Below, one piece after another: positions 1 through 6,934 of a stretch of DNA of 7,560 bases (its first letter is position 1; each line of letters begins with the position of its first letter). The translations under genes and the position numbers were made by a program. The notes under the pieces are model-generated. The model made no database searches. It was not told the origin of the DNA and saw only the letters and a list, made by a program, of their open reading frames with translations. This DNA comes from Burkholderiales bacterium (GTDB lineage: Bacteria; Pseudomonadota; Gammaproteobacteria; Burkholderiales; SG8-41): assembly GCA_019746155.1 (NCBI GenBank), contig JAIESJ010000257.1:1-7560 (forward strand). The letters run 5' to 3'.

Positions 1-292
1 GCTGGCGCCGTTCCTGCCGATCCGCGATGCCATAGGCATCGTGCTGAAACTGTTGCGCGAGAGCGGAAAATCCTCCTTGCAGGTCGCCTATCAGGGCGTG
101 TATCAGCAGATGATGGCGGGGCGCATGGCACAGATGCTGCGCATCCGTCTCTCCCGCGACTATCACTGCGTGCCCGAAATCAGCGCCAACAAGTACGCGC
201 TGAACATCCGCTTCACCACCCAGGAAGGCATGCAACGGCCCAAAGCCGCCGATACCGAGGTCGAATTCGAACTGACCTTTTGCAATCTGTAG
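1..292 (+). CDS. zapD: Cell division protein ZapD, 3' part (5' end outside window)
   Basis: ZapD is a cytoplasmic protein that binds the C-terminal tail of FtsZ and cross-links FtsZ filaments at the division ring. The reading frame is open from base 2 to the TAG at 290-292, giving the last 96 residues of a protein usually near 250 residues long, so about 60% is missing at the left edge. The visible part begins LAPFLPIRDAIGIVLKLLRE and contains YQQMMAGRMAQMLRIRL and CVPEISANKYALNIRF, the typical C-terminal ZapD blocks. The GTG at 41 is an internal valine and not a start, because the family similarity runs straight through it. yacG follows after two bases, the usual zapD-yacG pairing, so the two are probably one transcript. 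Family assignment is by recognition of conserved motifs, not by alignment. Confidence 0.9.
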   Translation, partial: LAPFLPIRDAIGIVLKLLRESGKSSLQVAYQGVYQQMMAGRMAQMLRIRLSRDYHCVPEISANKYALNIRFTTQEGMQRPKAADTEVEFELTFCNL

Positions 293-294
293 CA

Positions 295-486
295 ATGGGA
301 GCGCGGATCGTCAATTGCCCGCAATGCGGGAAAAGCGCGGAGTGGAGCAGCGCCAACCCCTACCGGCCGTTCTGCTCCGAGCGCTGCAAGATGATAGACC
401 TCGGCGCATGGGCCAACGAGGACTACCGCATCCCGGTCACGGAAAGCAAAGACCGGCCTGAGGCGGATGAAGGCAGCGGCTCGTGA
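295..486 (+). CDS. yacG: DNA gyrase inhibitor YacG (zinc-ribbon protein)
   Basis: YacG is a very small zinc protein that, in E. coli, binds GyrB and inhibits DNA gyrase. The product is 63 residues. A four-cysteine zinc site is visible: C8 and C11 in the CPQCG knuckle, C27 and C31 in FCSERC, followed by the family hallmark KMIDLGAWANEDYRIP (residues 32-47) and a short acidic, disordered tail. I chose the ATG at 295, two bases after the zapD stop. A TTG at 280 in the same frame would overlap zapD by 13 bases and add five residues with no family similarity. There is no clear Shine-Dalgarno sequence, so translation probably depends on coupling to zapD. The stop at 484-486 lies only a few bases before the repeat element that fills the next intergenic region. 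Confidence 0.95.
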   Translation: MGARIVNCPQCGKSAEWSSANPYRPFCSERCKMIDLGAWANEDYRIPVTESKDRPEADEGSGS

Positions 487-538
487 AAACGTTTAAAGTT
501 TGAAGTTACTGAGGGCGCCGCCAAACAGTGCGTAGTAG

Positions 539-654
539 GTCGGCAATGCCCCCACGACACGTTAGCGGAACGCCCGGTTGCGGGAGTGGGGGCCGGGCGC
601 GCGCCCCGCAAGCGGGTGGCTTCGCCGCTAACGAGTCCGCGCGCCTCTGCCGAC
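539..654. repeat. Large interrupted palindrome (nested coaxial inverted repeats)
   Basis: Several inverted repeats share nearly one axis near base 596. GTCGGCA at 539-545 pairs with TGCCGAC at 648-654. GACACGTTAGCGG at 556-568 pairs with CCGCTAACGAGTC at 625-637, with one mismatch in 13. TTGCGGG at 578-584 pairs with CCCGCAA at 605-611, and GGGCGCGCGCCC at 595-606 is itself palindromic. The first two pairs have exactly the same centre. Either strand transcribed would give a long hairpin, so it could end or stabilise both convergent transcripts, though no U-tract follows on either strand. A competing local fold is GCCCCCAC (548-555) with GTGGGGGC (586-593). Confidence 0.65.
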
Positions 655-660
655 ACCCCG

Positions 661-678
661 GCGGGAAGGGATTCCCGC
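661..678. other. Short perfect hairpin
   Basis: GCGGGAA at 661-667 and TTCCCGC at 672-678 form a perfect 7-bp stem with a four-base loop, just beyond the large palindrome. It is not followed by a T-run on either strand, so it is not a canonical intrinsic terminator. It may be one more structural part of the repeat element, or a weak or Rho-assisted end for the convergent transcripts. Confidence 0.4.
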
Positions 679-745
679 GCTGCGGCCCGTGCACCATTTC
701 GTGGCCGGATCATTAAGAACAACTTCAAACCCGTAACTTGCAACT

Positions 746-1681
746 TCAAACTTCCCATGCGGCTCGCAACATGCTGATGCCGTGTGCGCCGGCGCGCCGC
801 GCCGTCTCCAGATTTTCTTCCCGCATGCCGCCCAGCGCGTATACCGGCAACGGATAATCCTTGAGCAGCGCAGCGAAGTTTTCCCACCCCATCCCCGGCA
901 TGCCGGGATGGCTGGGCGTGGGCAGTACCGGCCCCAGCACTGCGAAATCGGCATCGATGCGGGCGGCGTGGGCCAGCTCCGCCGCATCGTGACAGGAAGC
1001 GCCGATCAGCTTGAACGCCGGACGCGCCTCGGTCCGCATAAGCTGCGCTGCAGTCAGATGCACGCCGTCGGCACCAACCAGCCGCGCGGCCTCGACGCTG
1101 CCATTGAGCAGCACGCGCGCGCCATGGCCGCGTGCCAGTTCCACCGCCTGTGTCGCCAGTTCGACGAGTTTGTTTTCGGTCAACTGCTTTTCGCGTATTT
1201 GCAGCAGACGCAGGCCGTTTTGCAGCGCGCGCGAGAGCCGGCGCAGGTATTCTTCCGCACCGAGTTCGGCGGCATTGCTGATGCCATACACTGCCGGCAG
1301 ATCCAGCGCGCGCAGGACGGGGCCGTTGGCAGGCAGCAAGGGTGTAACTGTCGGATTGCGCGCCGATTGCCAGGAAAAGCGCTGATTCTCCCTGCCGTGC
1401 GGCTCACCATGCCAGCGGGCAACACGGAAAAAACGCAGGCGCACCGCCGCATGCTCGTAATCGTAATCGCGCGTAATCCAGGGATAAGCACACTCGACGT
1501 CGATGCCGAGTTCCTCATGCAATTCGCGTGCGAGTGCGCCGGCCGCCGATTCGCCGAGCTCGACCTTGCCGCCGGGAAATTCCCAGTAACCGGCGTAAAC
1601 CTTGCCGGCCGGACGCTGGGCAAGCAGGAATCGACCATCGTCGCGCAGGATGACCGCCGCCGCGACTTCGACACGCCCCAT
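746..1681 (-). CDS. Nudix (MutT-like) hydrolase fused to a ThiE/TenI-like domain
   Basis: The 311-residue protein has two domains. Residues 1-130 are a Nudix hydrolase: FPGGKVELGE followed by RELHEELGI makes a complete Nudix box (G38, E44, R52, E53, E56, E57, G59). The MutT-like sequence suggests removal of oxidised nucleotides such as 8-oxo-dGTP. Residues from about 131 to 311 resemble a thiamine-phosphate synthase/TenI barrel (LLQIREKQL 159-167, GADGVHLT 203-210, AVLGPVLPT 247-255, YALGGM 281-286). Several positions expected in active ThiE are changed: the usual IND-type motif reads LNG (192-194), and the loop after HLT lacks the usual GQ(E)D. It may therefore not make thiamine phosphate. 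The same fusion is common in Beta- and Gammaproteobacteria. An in-frame TAG lies six bases before the ATG, which fixes the start. The gene begins 23 bp after the ATPase gene and is probably co-transcribed. Its stop lies inside the heptad repeat. Confidence 0.9.
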   Translation of the reverse strand: MGRVEVAAAVILRDDGRFLLAQRPAGKVYAGYWEFPGGKVELGESAAGALARELHEELGIDVECAYPWITRDYDYEHAAVRLRFFRVARWHGEPHGRENQRFSWQSARNPTVTPLLPANGPVLRALDLPAVYGISNAAELGAEEYLRRLSRALQNGLRLLQIREKQLTENKLVELATQAVELARGHGARVLLNGSVEAARLVGADGVHLTAAQLMRTEARPAFKLIGASCHDAAELAHAARIDADFAVLGPVLPTPSHPGMPGMGWENFAALLKDYPLPVYALGGMREENLETARRAGAHGISMLRAAWEV

Positions 1682-1686
1682 GAGCT

Positions 1687-1700
1687 AAGGATTCATCCTT
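1687..1700 (-). promoter_or_regulatory. Shine-Dalgarno inside a small hairpin before the Nudix gene
   Basis: On the minus strand the only purine-rich site before the Nudix start is AAGGA, 14 bases from the ATG. It is one arm of a 5-bp hairpin, AAGGA-TGAA-TCCTT. Folding would hide the site. A three-codon frame (ATG AAT CCT TAG) starts within it and ends six bases before the real ATG. The effect on translation is inferred only. Confidence 0.3.
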
Positions 1701-1704
1701 CCGT

Positions 1705-2583
1705 TTACCGCCTGCCGCCTTCGAGTTTTTGCTTCCCGGCCCAATCGCGTGCGAACTGCCATGCCACGCGGCCGCTGCGCGACCCCCGCTGGAGCGCCCA
1801 TTGCAGCGCGGCTTTCTGCACGGCTTCGGAATGTGCGCCGGGAGCCTTGAAGTAATCCAGCCATACCGCGACGATCTTCAGATAATCGTCCTGATCGAAA
1901 GGATAGAACGACACCCACAGCCCGAAGCGCTCGGATAGCGACACTTTTTCCTCGGTGGTTTCGCCGGGATGGATTTCTTCGCCGACATGCTTGTATTCGA
2001 GATTCTCGTGCATGTACTCCGGCATCAGGTGGCGGCGGTTGGAGGTGGCATAGATCAGGCAGTTTTCCGAGGCCGCCGCGATCGAACCGTCGAGCACGAC
2101 TTTCAACGCCTTGTACCCCGGCTCGTCGGCCTCGAACGACAGATCGTCACAGTAAAGTATGAAGCGCTCCGGTCGCCGATCGATCCGGTCGACGATTTCC
2201 GGCAGGTCAACCAAGTCCTGCTTCTCGACTTCGATCAGGCGCAGACCCCTGGGCGCGTACTTGTTGAGCAGCGCCTTGACCAGCGACGACTTTCCGGTGC
2301 CGCGGGCGCCGGTGAGCAACACATTGTTCGCCGGAAACCCTGCCACGAACTGCCGGGTATTCTGCTCGACGAGCTGTTTTTGCTGGTCTATGCCCCGCAG
2401 GTCGCGCAACGCAATGTGATGCACATGCGTTACCGGCTCCAGATGACCGTGGCCGCCCTTCCTGCGCCAGCGGAAAGCGATCGAAGCTTTCCAGTCGGTC
2501 GGCGCGGGCTGCGCCGGCAGCAGTTTCTCCAGCCGGCCTACCAGCGACTCGGCACGTGCGAAAAATCTCGAAATATCACTCAT
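1705..2583 (-). CDS. DUF815-family AAA-type ATPase
   Basis: The 292-residue cytoplasmic P-loop ATPase matches the DUF815 family, whose cellular role is not settled. Visible parts in order: an N-terminal helical segment; the family signature around LRDLRGIDQQKQ (59-70); Walker A GARGTGKS (92-99, K98); Walker B FILYCDD (141-147); a sensor-1-like YATSNRRHL (178-186, N182); SERFGLW (217-223) with a candidate arginine finger R219; and GRVAWQFARD (271-280) near the C-terminus. No signal peptide or membrane segment is seen. The ATG at 2583 is fixed by an in-frame TAA nine bases upstream. No Shine-Dalgarno sequence precedes it. A 15-codon frame ends with TGA four bases before this ATG, so re-initiation is possible. 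The gene lies between argJ and the Nudix gene and is probably co-transcribed with the latter. Length and motifs look normal. Confidence 0.9.
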   Translation of the reverse strand: MSDISRFFARAESLVGRLEKLLPAQPAPTDWKASIAFRWRRKGGHGHLEPVTHVHHIALRDLRGIDQQKQLVEQNTRQFVAGFPANNVLLTGARGTGKSSLVKALLNKYAPRGLRLIEVEKQDLVDLPEIVDRIDRRPERFILYCDDLSFEADEPGYKALKVVLDGSIAAASENCLIYATSNRRHLMPEYMHENLEYKHVGEEIHPGETTEEKVSLSERFGLWVSFYPFDQDDYLKIVAVWLDYFKAPGAHSEAVQKAALQWALQRGSRSGRVAWQFARDWAGKQKLEGGRR

Positions 2584-2662
2584 AAATTCAGGATGTTAAA
2601 CCACGAAGGACACGATGAGCACAAAGTAAGAGCATAAATTCGGATGGCCTTCGTGTCCTTCG
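2581..2662. repeat. Direct repeat plus 12-bp inverted repeat between argJ and the ATPase gene
   Basis: CATAAATTC(A)GGATG occurs twice on the plus strand, at 2581-2595 and 2633-2646, differing by one inserted base. The first copy contains the ATPase start codon. A perfect 12-bp inverted repeat overlaps this pattern: CGAAGGACACGA at 2604-2615 and TCGTGTCCTTCG at 2651-2662, with a 35-base loop holding the second copy of the direct repeat. Both arms consist of GAAGGA/CACGA-type units. Transcribed from argJ it would form a stable hairpin, but no good U-tract follows, so it is at most a weak terminator or a processing or stability element. Confidence 0.6.
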
Positions 2663-2681
2663 CGTCCGTTGTGTTCGGCTT

Positions 2682-3909
<1,228 letters not shown>

Positions 3910-3920
<11 letters not shown>

Positions 3921-3975
3921 CGCTCAAGAAACCTTTTTGAAAGCACCCTCCAATAGCCTTTCGGATGTACCGCAT
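3910..3975 (-). CDS. Possible 21-residue leader peptide overlapping the argJ start
   Basis: On the minus strand an ATG at 3975 opens a 21-codon frame (MRYIRKAIGGCFQKGFLSDGS) that ends with TAA at 3912-3910, 11 bases inside argJ in another frame. It is preceded by GGGGTGA about six bases before the ATG, a better Shine-Dalgarno match than argJ itself has (AAAAAGG, 11 bases away). It lies wholly within the predicted argJ leader transcript. The peptide has two arginines among the first five residues, which is not a strong attenuation signature. It could provide translational coupling to argJ, or be chance. I know no family for it. Confidence 0.25.
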
Positions 3976-4020
3976 AACGTTCACCCCGCTTGCTCTCCAC
4001 TGGATCACGGCCGGGACAGG

Positions 4021-4049
4021 ATTATATCTTGCGGCAACGTGATTGTCGG
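4021..4049 (-). promoter_or_regulatory. Sigma70-type promoter for argJ
   Basis: On the minus strand a perfect -10 box TATAAT (4026-4021) lies 17 bases after CCGACA (4049-4044), which matches four of six bases of the -35 consensus TTGACA. The spacing is ideal. Transcription would start near 4014, giving a leader of about 95 bases before argJ. It sits in the 207-bp secA-argJ gap, which otherwise shows no gene and no convincing terminator for secA. A 6-bp GCCGCC/GGCGGC pair on the minus strand there lacks a following U-tract. Confidence 0.6.
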
Positions 4050-4127
4050 AACCCCTTCTAAGCCGCCGAGTAACGCAGGGGACCGCTTTGGTGGCGGCAG
4101 GATGGCTTTCTTACGGCAGGGTCACTG

Positions 4128-6866
4128 TCAGGTGAGCCTGCCATGGCAGTGCTTGTATTTCTTGCCGGAGCCGCACGGGCACGGATCGTTGCGCCCAACC
4201 TTCTGCGCACCGCGCACGAAAGGCTGCGCCTTCTCGGCGCCCGCCAGTTCGGCGTCCGCTCCCGCGTCGGCAACGGAACCGTCGCCACCGGCGAATTCGG
4301 CGTGCTGATACCGAATATTCTTCGGAGCCTCCGGCTCTTCCACCGCCTGCAGCTCCTCGGCACTGCGGATCCGCACCGTCATCAGAATCCTGGTGACATC
4401 GGCCTTGATCATTTCCAGCATCAGCGAGAACAGCTCGAAAGCCTCGCGCTTGTACTCCTGGGCCGGGTTTTTCTGGGCGTAGCCGCGCAGATGAATGCCC
4501 TGGCGCAGATGATCGAGCGCGGCAAGATGCTCGCGCCAGTGCGAATCCAGGCTTTGCAGCATGATTGCGCGCTCGTACTGGTGCATGGCCTCCCGGTCGA
4601 CGCCGGCGATCTTGTCGCGATATTGCCTGTGCGCCGCCTCAATCACGCGTTTGCGCAGCATCTCGTCGTCGAGCTCGCTCTCCTCCTTGAGCCACTGCTG
4701 GATCGGCAACCTGAGCTGCAGTTCCGCTTCCAGCGTTTTTTCCAGTCCCGGCGCGTCCCATTGTTCTTCCAGACTTTCCGGCGGAATATGCTGATTGATA
4801 TATGAACCGATGACATCGGCGCGCATCGCATCCAGGGTCTCGGTGATGTCGCCCGCATCGAGCAGCTCATTGCGCTGCTGGTAGATGACTTTGCGCTGGT
4901 CGTTGGCGACGTCATCGTACTCGAGCAGATGCTTGCGGATGTCGAAGTTGCGTGCCTCGACCTTGCGTTGGGCATTCTCGATCGAGCGCGTCACCCATGG
5001 ATGCTCGATCGCCTCGCCTTCCGGCATCTTGAGGCGCTGCATGATTGCGGAGACACGGTCGGAGGCGAAAATCCGCAGCAGCGGATCCTCGAGCGACAGA
5101 TAGAAGCGGCTCGAGCCCGGATCGCCCTGGCGCCCGGAGCGGCCGCGCAACTGATTGTCGATGCGCCGCGACTCGTGACGCTCGGTGCCTATGATATGCA
5201 GCCCGCCGGCGGCCACCACTTCGTTGTGCAGCTTCTGCCATTCAAAGCGGATTTCCTCGACGCGCTTTTTCTTTGCCGCCTCATCGAGGCTCTCGTCGGC
5301 CAGCACCCGGTTGATCTCGGGTTCGGGATTGCCGCCCAGCACGATGTCGGTACCGCGGCCCGCCATGTTGGTGGCGATGGTGACCATCTTCGGGCGCCCC
5401 GCCTGGATCACGATTTCCGCTTCGCGCGCATGCTGCTTGGCATTGAGCACGTTATGCGGCAGCTTCTCCCTGTCGAGCATGGACGACAGCAGCTCGGAAT
5501 TCTCGATCGAGGTGGTGCCGACCAGCACCGGCTGTCCGCGTTCGTAGCAGTCCCGGATGTCGTTGATGATCGCCTGATGCTTCTCCCTGGCCGTGCGATA
5601 GACCTGGTCCATGCGGTCGTCGCGGATCATCGGCTTGTGGGTCGGGATCACCACCGTCTCGAGGCCGTAGATCTGCTGAAACTCGTAGGCCTCGGTATCC
5701 GCCGTGCCGGTCATGCCGGCAAGCTTCCTGTACATGCGGAAGTAATTCTGGAACGTGATCGTCGCCAGCGTCTGGTTCTCTTTCTGGACGGGCACGCCTT
5801 CCTTGGCCTCGATCGCCTGGTGCAGTCCTTCCGACCAGCGCCGCCCCGGCATCAGCCGGCCGGTAAACTCGTCGACGATAATGACTTCGTCGTTCTGTAC
5901 CACATACTGCTGGTCGCGATGGAAAAGATTGTGCGCCCGCAGCGCGGCGTTGAGGTGGTGCATCAGGTTGATGTTGGCGGCATCATAGAGGCTGCTGCCT
6001 TCCGCCAGCAATCCCGCCCGTGCCAGCAGCTCTTCGGCATGCTCGTGACCTTCTTCGGACAGGATGACCTGGTGCGCTTTCTCATCGACCCAGTAATCTC
6101 CAGGGGCCTTTTCTTCCTTCTGCCGCACAAGTTTGGGCGCAATCAGATTCATGCGCTGGTATAACTCTGTCGTGTCCTCGGCCTGGCCGGAAATGATGAG
6201 CGGCGTGCGGGCCTCGTCGATCAGGATCGAATCCACCTCGTCGACGATCGCGTAATTCAACCCCCGCTGCACTTTCTCCGACAGGTGATACACCATGTTG
6301 TCGCGCAGGTAGTCGAAACCGAATTCGTTGTTGGTGCCGTAGGTGATGTCGGCGGCATAGGCCTGCTGCTTGGCATCGTGCTCCATCTGCGAGAGATTGA
6401 CGCCAACGGTAAGGCCCAGGAACTGGTAGATCCTGCCCATCCAGCCGGCATCGCGCTGCGCGAGATAGTCGTTGACCGTAACGATGTGCACACCCCGGCC
6501 CGCCAGCGCATTGAGATAGGCCGGGAGTGTCGCCACCAGCGTCTTGCCCTCGCCGGTGCGCATTTCGGCGATCTTGCCGTTATGCAACGTGATGCCGCCG
6601 ACCAGCTGCACGTCGAAGTGGCGCATGTTAAGCACGCGCCTGCCTGCCTCGCGCACCACGGCAAACGCTTCCGGCAGCAGGTCGTCCAGCGTTTCGCCCC
6701 GCTGATGGCGTGCCCTGAATTCGTCGGTCTTGGCGCGCAGTTCGGCGTCGCCGAGTTTTTCAATCTGCGGCTCGAGCGCATTGATGGCGCGCACCGTCTG
6801 CATGTATTTCTTCACCAGCCGCTCATTGCGGCTGCCGAAGATCTTCTTGAGCAAACCCGTTATCAT
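4128..6866 (-). CDS. secA: Preprotein translocase ATPase SecA
   Basis: SecA is the motor that uses ATP to push unfolded preproteins through the SecYEG channel at the inner membrane. The 912-residue product is full length and close to the E. coli protein along its whole course. Nucleotide-binding domain 1 has Walker A MRTGEGKT (102-109, K108) and the DEVD box (209-212). The preprotein-binding insert follows (about 227-370). NBD2 contains TIATNMAGRGTDIVLGG and RIDNQLRGRSGRQGD. The helical scaffold contains EYDDVANDQRKVIYQQRNELLD. The C-terminal tail holds a variable linker and the zinc-binding SecB/lipid-interaction motif CPCGSGKKYKHCH (C896, C898, C907, H908). The start MITGLLKKIFGSRNER aligns with the E. 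coli start. A short AGGG lies ten bases before the ATG. Upstream is an M23 peptidase gene ending 68 bp away, with an intrinsic terminator between, so secA expression must come from readthrough or from a promoter inside the peptidase gene. Confidence 0.99.
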   Translation of the reverse strand: MITGLLKKIFGSRNERLVKKYMQTVRAINALEPQIEKLGDAELRAKTDEFRARHQRGETLDDLLPEAFAVVREAGRRVLNMRHFDVQLVGGITLHNGKIAEMRTGEGKTLVATLPAYLNALAGRGVHIVTVNDYLAQRDAGWMGRIYQFLGLTVGVNLSQMEHDAKQQAYAADITYGTNNEFGFDYLRDNMVYHLSEKVQRGLNYAIVDEVDSILIDEARTPLIISGQAEDTTELYQRMNLIAPKLVRQKEEKAPGDYWVDEKAHQVILSEEGHEHAEELLARAGLLAEGSSLYDAANINLMHHLNAALRAHNLFHRDQQYVVQNDEVIIVDEFTGRLMPGRRWSEGLHQAIEAKEGVPVQKENQTLATITFQNYFRMYRKLAGMTGTADTEAYEFQQIYGLETVVIPTHKPMIRDDRMDQVYRTAREKHQAIINDIRDCYERGQPVLVGTTSIENSELLSSMLDREKLPHNVLNAKQHAREAEIVIQAGRPKMVTIATNMAGRGTDIVLGGNPEPEINRVLADESLDEAAKKKRVEEIRFEWQKLHNEVVAAGGLHIIGTERHESRRIDNQLRGRSGRQGDPGSSRFYLSLEDPLLRIFASDRVSAIMQRLKMPEGEAIEHPWVTRSIENAQRKVEARNFDIRKHLLEYDDVANDQRKVIYQQRNELLDAGDITETLDAMRADVIGSYINQHIPPESLEEQWDAPGLEKTLEAELQLRLPIQQWLKEESELDDEMLRKRVIEAAHRQYRDKIAGVDREAMHQYERAIMLQSLDSHWREHLAALDHLRQGIHLRGYAQKNPAQEYKREAFELFSLMLEMIKADVTRILMTVRIRSAEELQAVEEPEAPKNIRYQHAEFAGGDGSVADAGADAELAGAEKAQPFVRGAQKVGRNDPCPCGSGKKYKHCHGRLT

Positions 6867-6880
6867 GAAACTCAGACCCT

Positions 6881-6912
6881 AAATAAAAAGGGGTGGGGAA
6901 ACACCCCACCCC
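6881..6912 (-). terminator. Strong intrinsic terminator after the M23 peptidase gene
   Basis: On the minus strand GGGGTGGGG (6912-6904) and CCCCACCCC (6898-6890) form a perfect 9-bp GC-rich stem with a five-base TGTTT loop, followed at once by TTTTTATTT (6889-6881). This is a textbook Rho-independent terminator for the peptidase gene, which stops at 6935. Its T-tract ends 15 bases from the secA start codon and abuts the secA ribosome-binding region, so it may also limit secA transcription. Confidence 0.88.
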
Positions 6913-6934
6913 CCGCGAAATTCTCTCTCGGGCT

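Larger units (their letters stand above)
490..753. repeat. Heptad repeats in inverted orientation bracketing a structured core
   Basis: The convergent gap between yacG and the Nudix gene is bounded by degenerate 7-base units of the form AGTTNNN (one begins GGTT). On the plus strand two clear units lie at 497-503 and 504-510, with a weaker one at 490-496. On the minus strand five units follow one another without a gap: 752-746, 745-739, 738-732, 731-725 and 724-718. The exact 10-mer GTTTGAAGTT at 498-507 has its reverse complement at 742-751 and again at 721-730. Together with the palindrome inside, this looks like a small non-coding repeat element about 260 bp long. I see no open frame in it resembling a protein and no transposase. 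Whether it recurs in the genome cannot be seen from one window. Confidence 0.6.

Noticed and set aside
560..633. Integron attC site suggested by GTTAGCG ... CGCTAAC and strong imperfect palindromy
   Set aside because: attC sites run RYYYAAC ... GTTRRRY from left to right. Here the order is GTT outermost left and AAC outermost right, and the flanking bases do not fit the consensus. No integrase or cassette gene is present.
423..987. Minus- and plus-strand open frames across the yacG-Nudix gap
   Set aside because: They are rich in Arg, Ala, Pro and Gly as expected from GC-rich palindromic DNA, lack family similarity or ribosome-binding sites, and overlap known genes.
782..1855. Plus-strand frame of 357 codons opposite the Nudix gene
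   Set aside because: The opposite strand codes for a complete Nudix/ThiE-like protein, and the plus-strand product has no domain I recognise.
4058..4120. Possible secA terminator after the stop codon
   Set aside because: Only a 6-bp GCCGCC/GGCGGC pair with a long loop and no following U-tract is seen, which is not enough to call a terminator.
4929..6164. Long plus-strand frame of 411 codons opposite secA
   Set aside because: It is antisense to a fully recognisable secA and has the composition of a mirror frame in GC-rich coding DNA.
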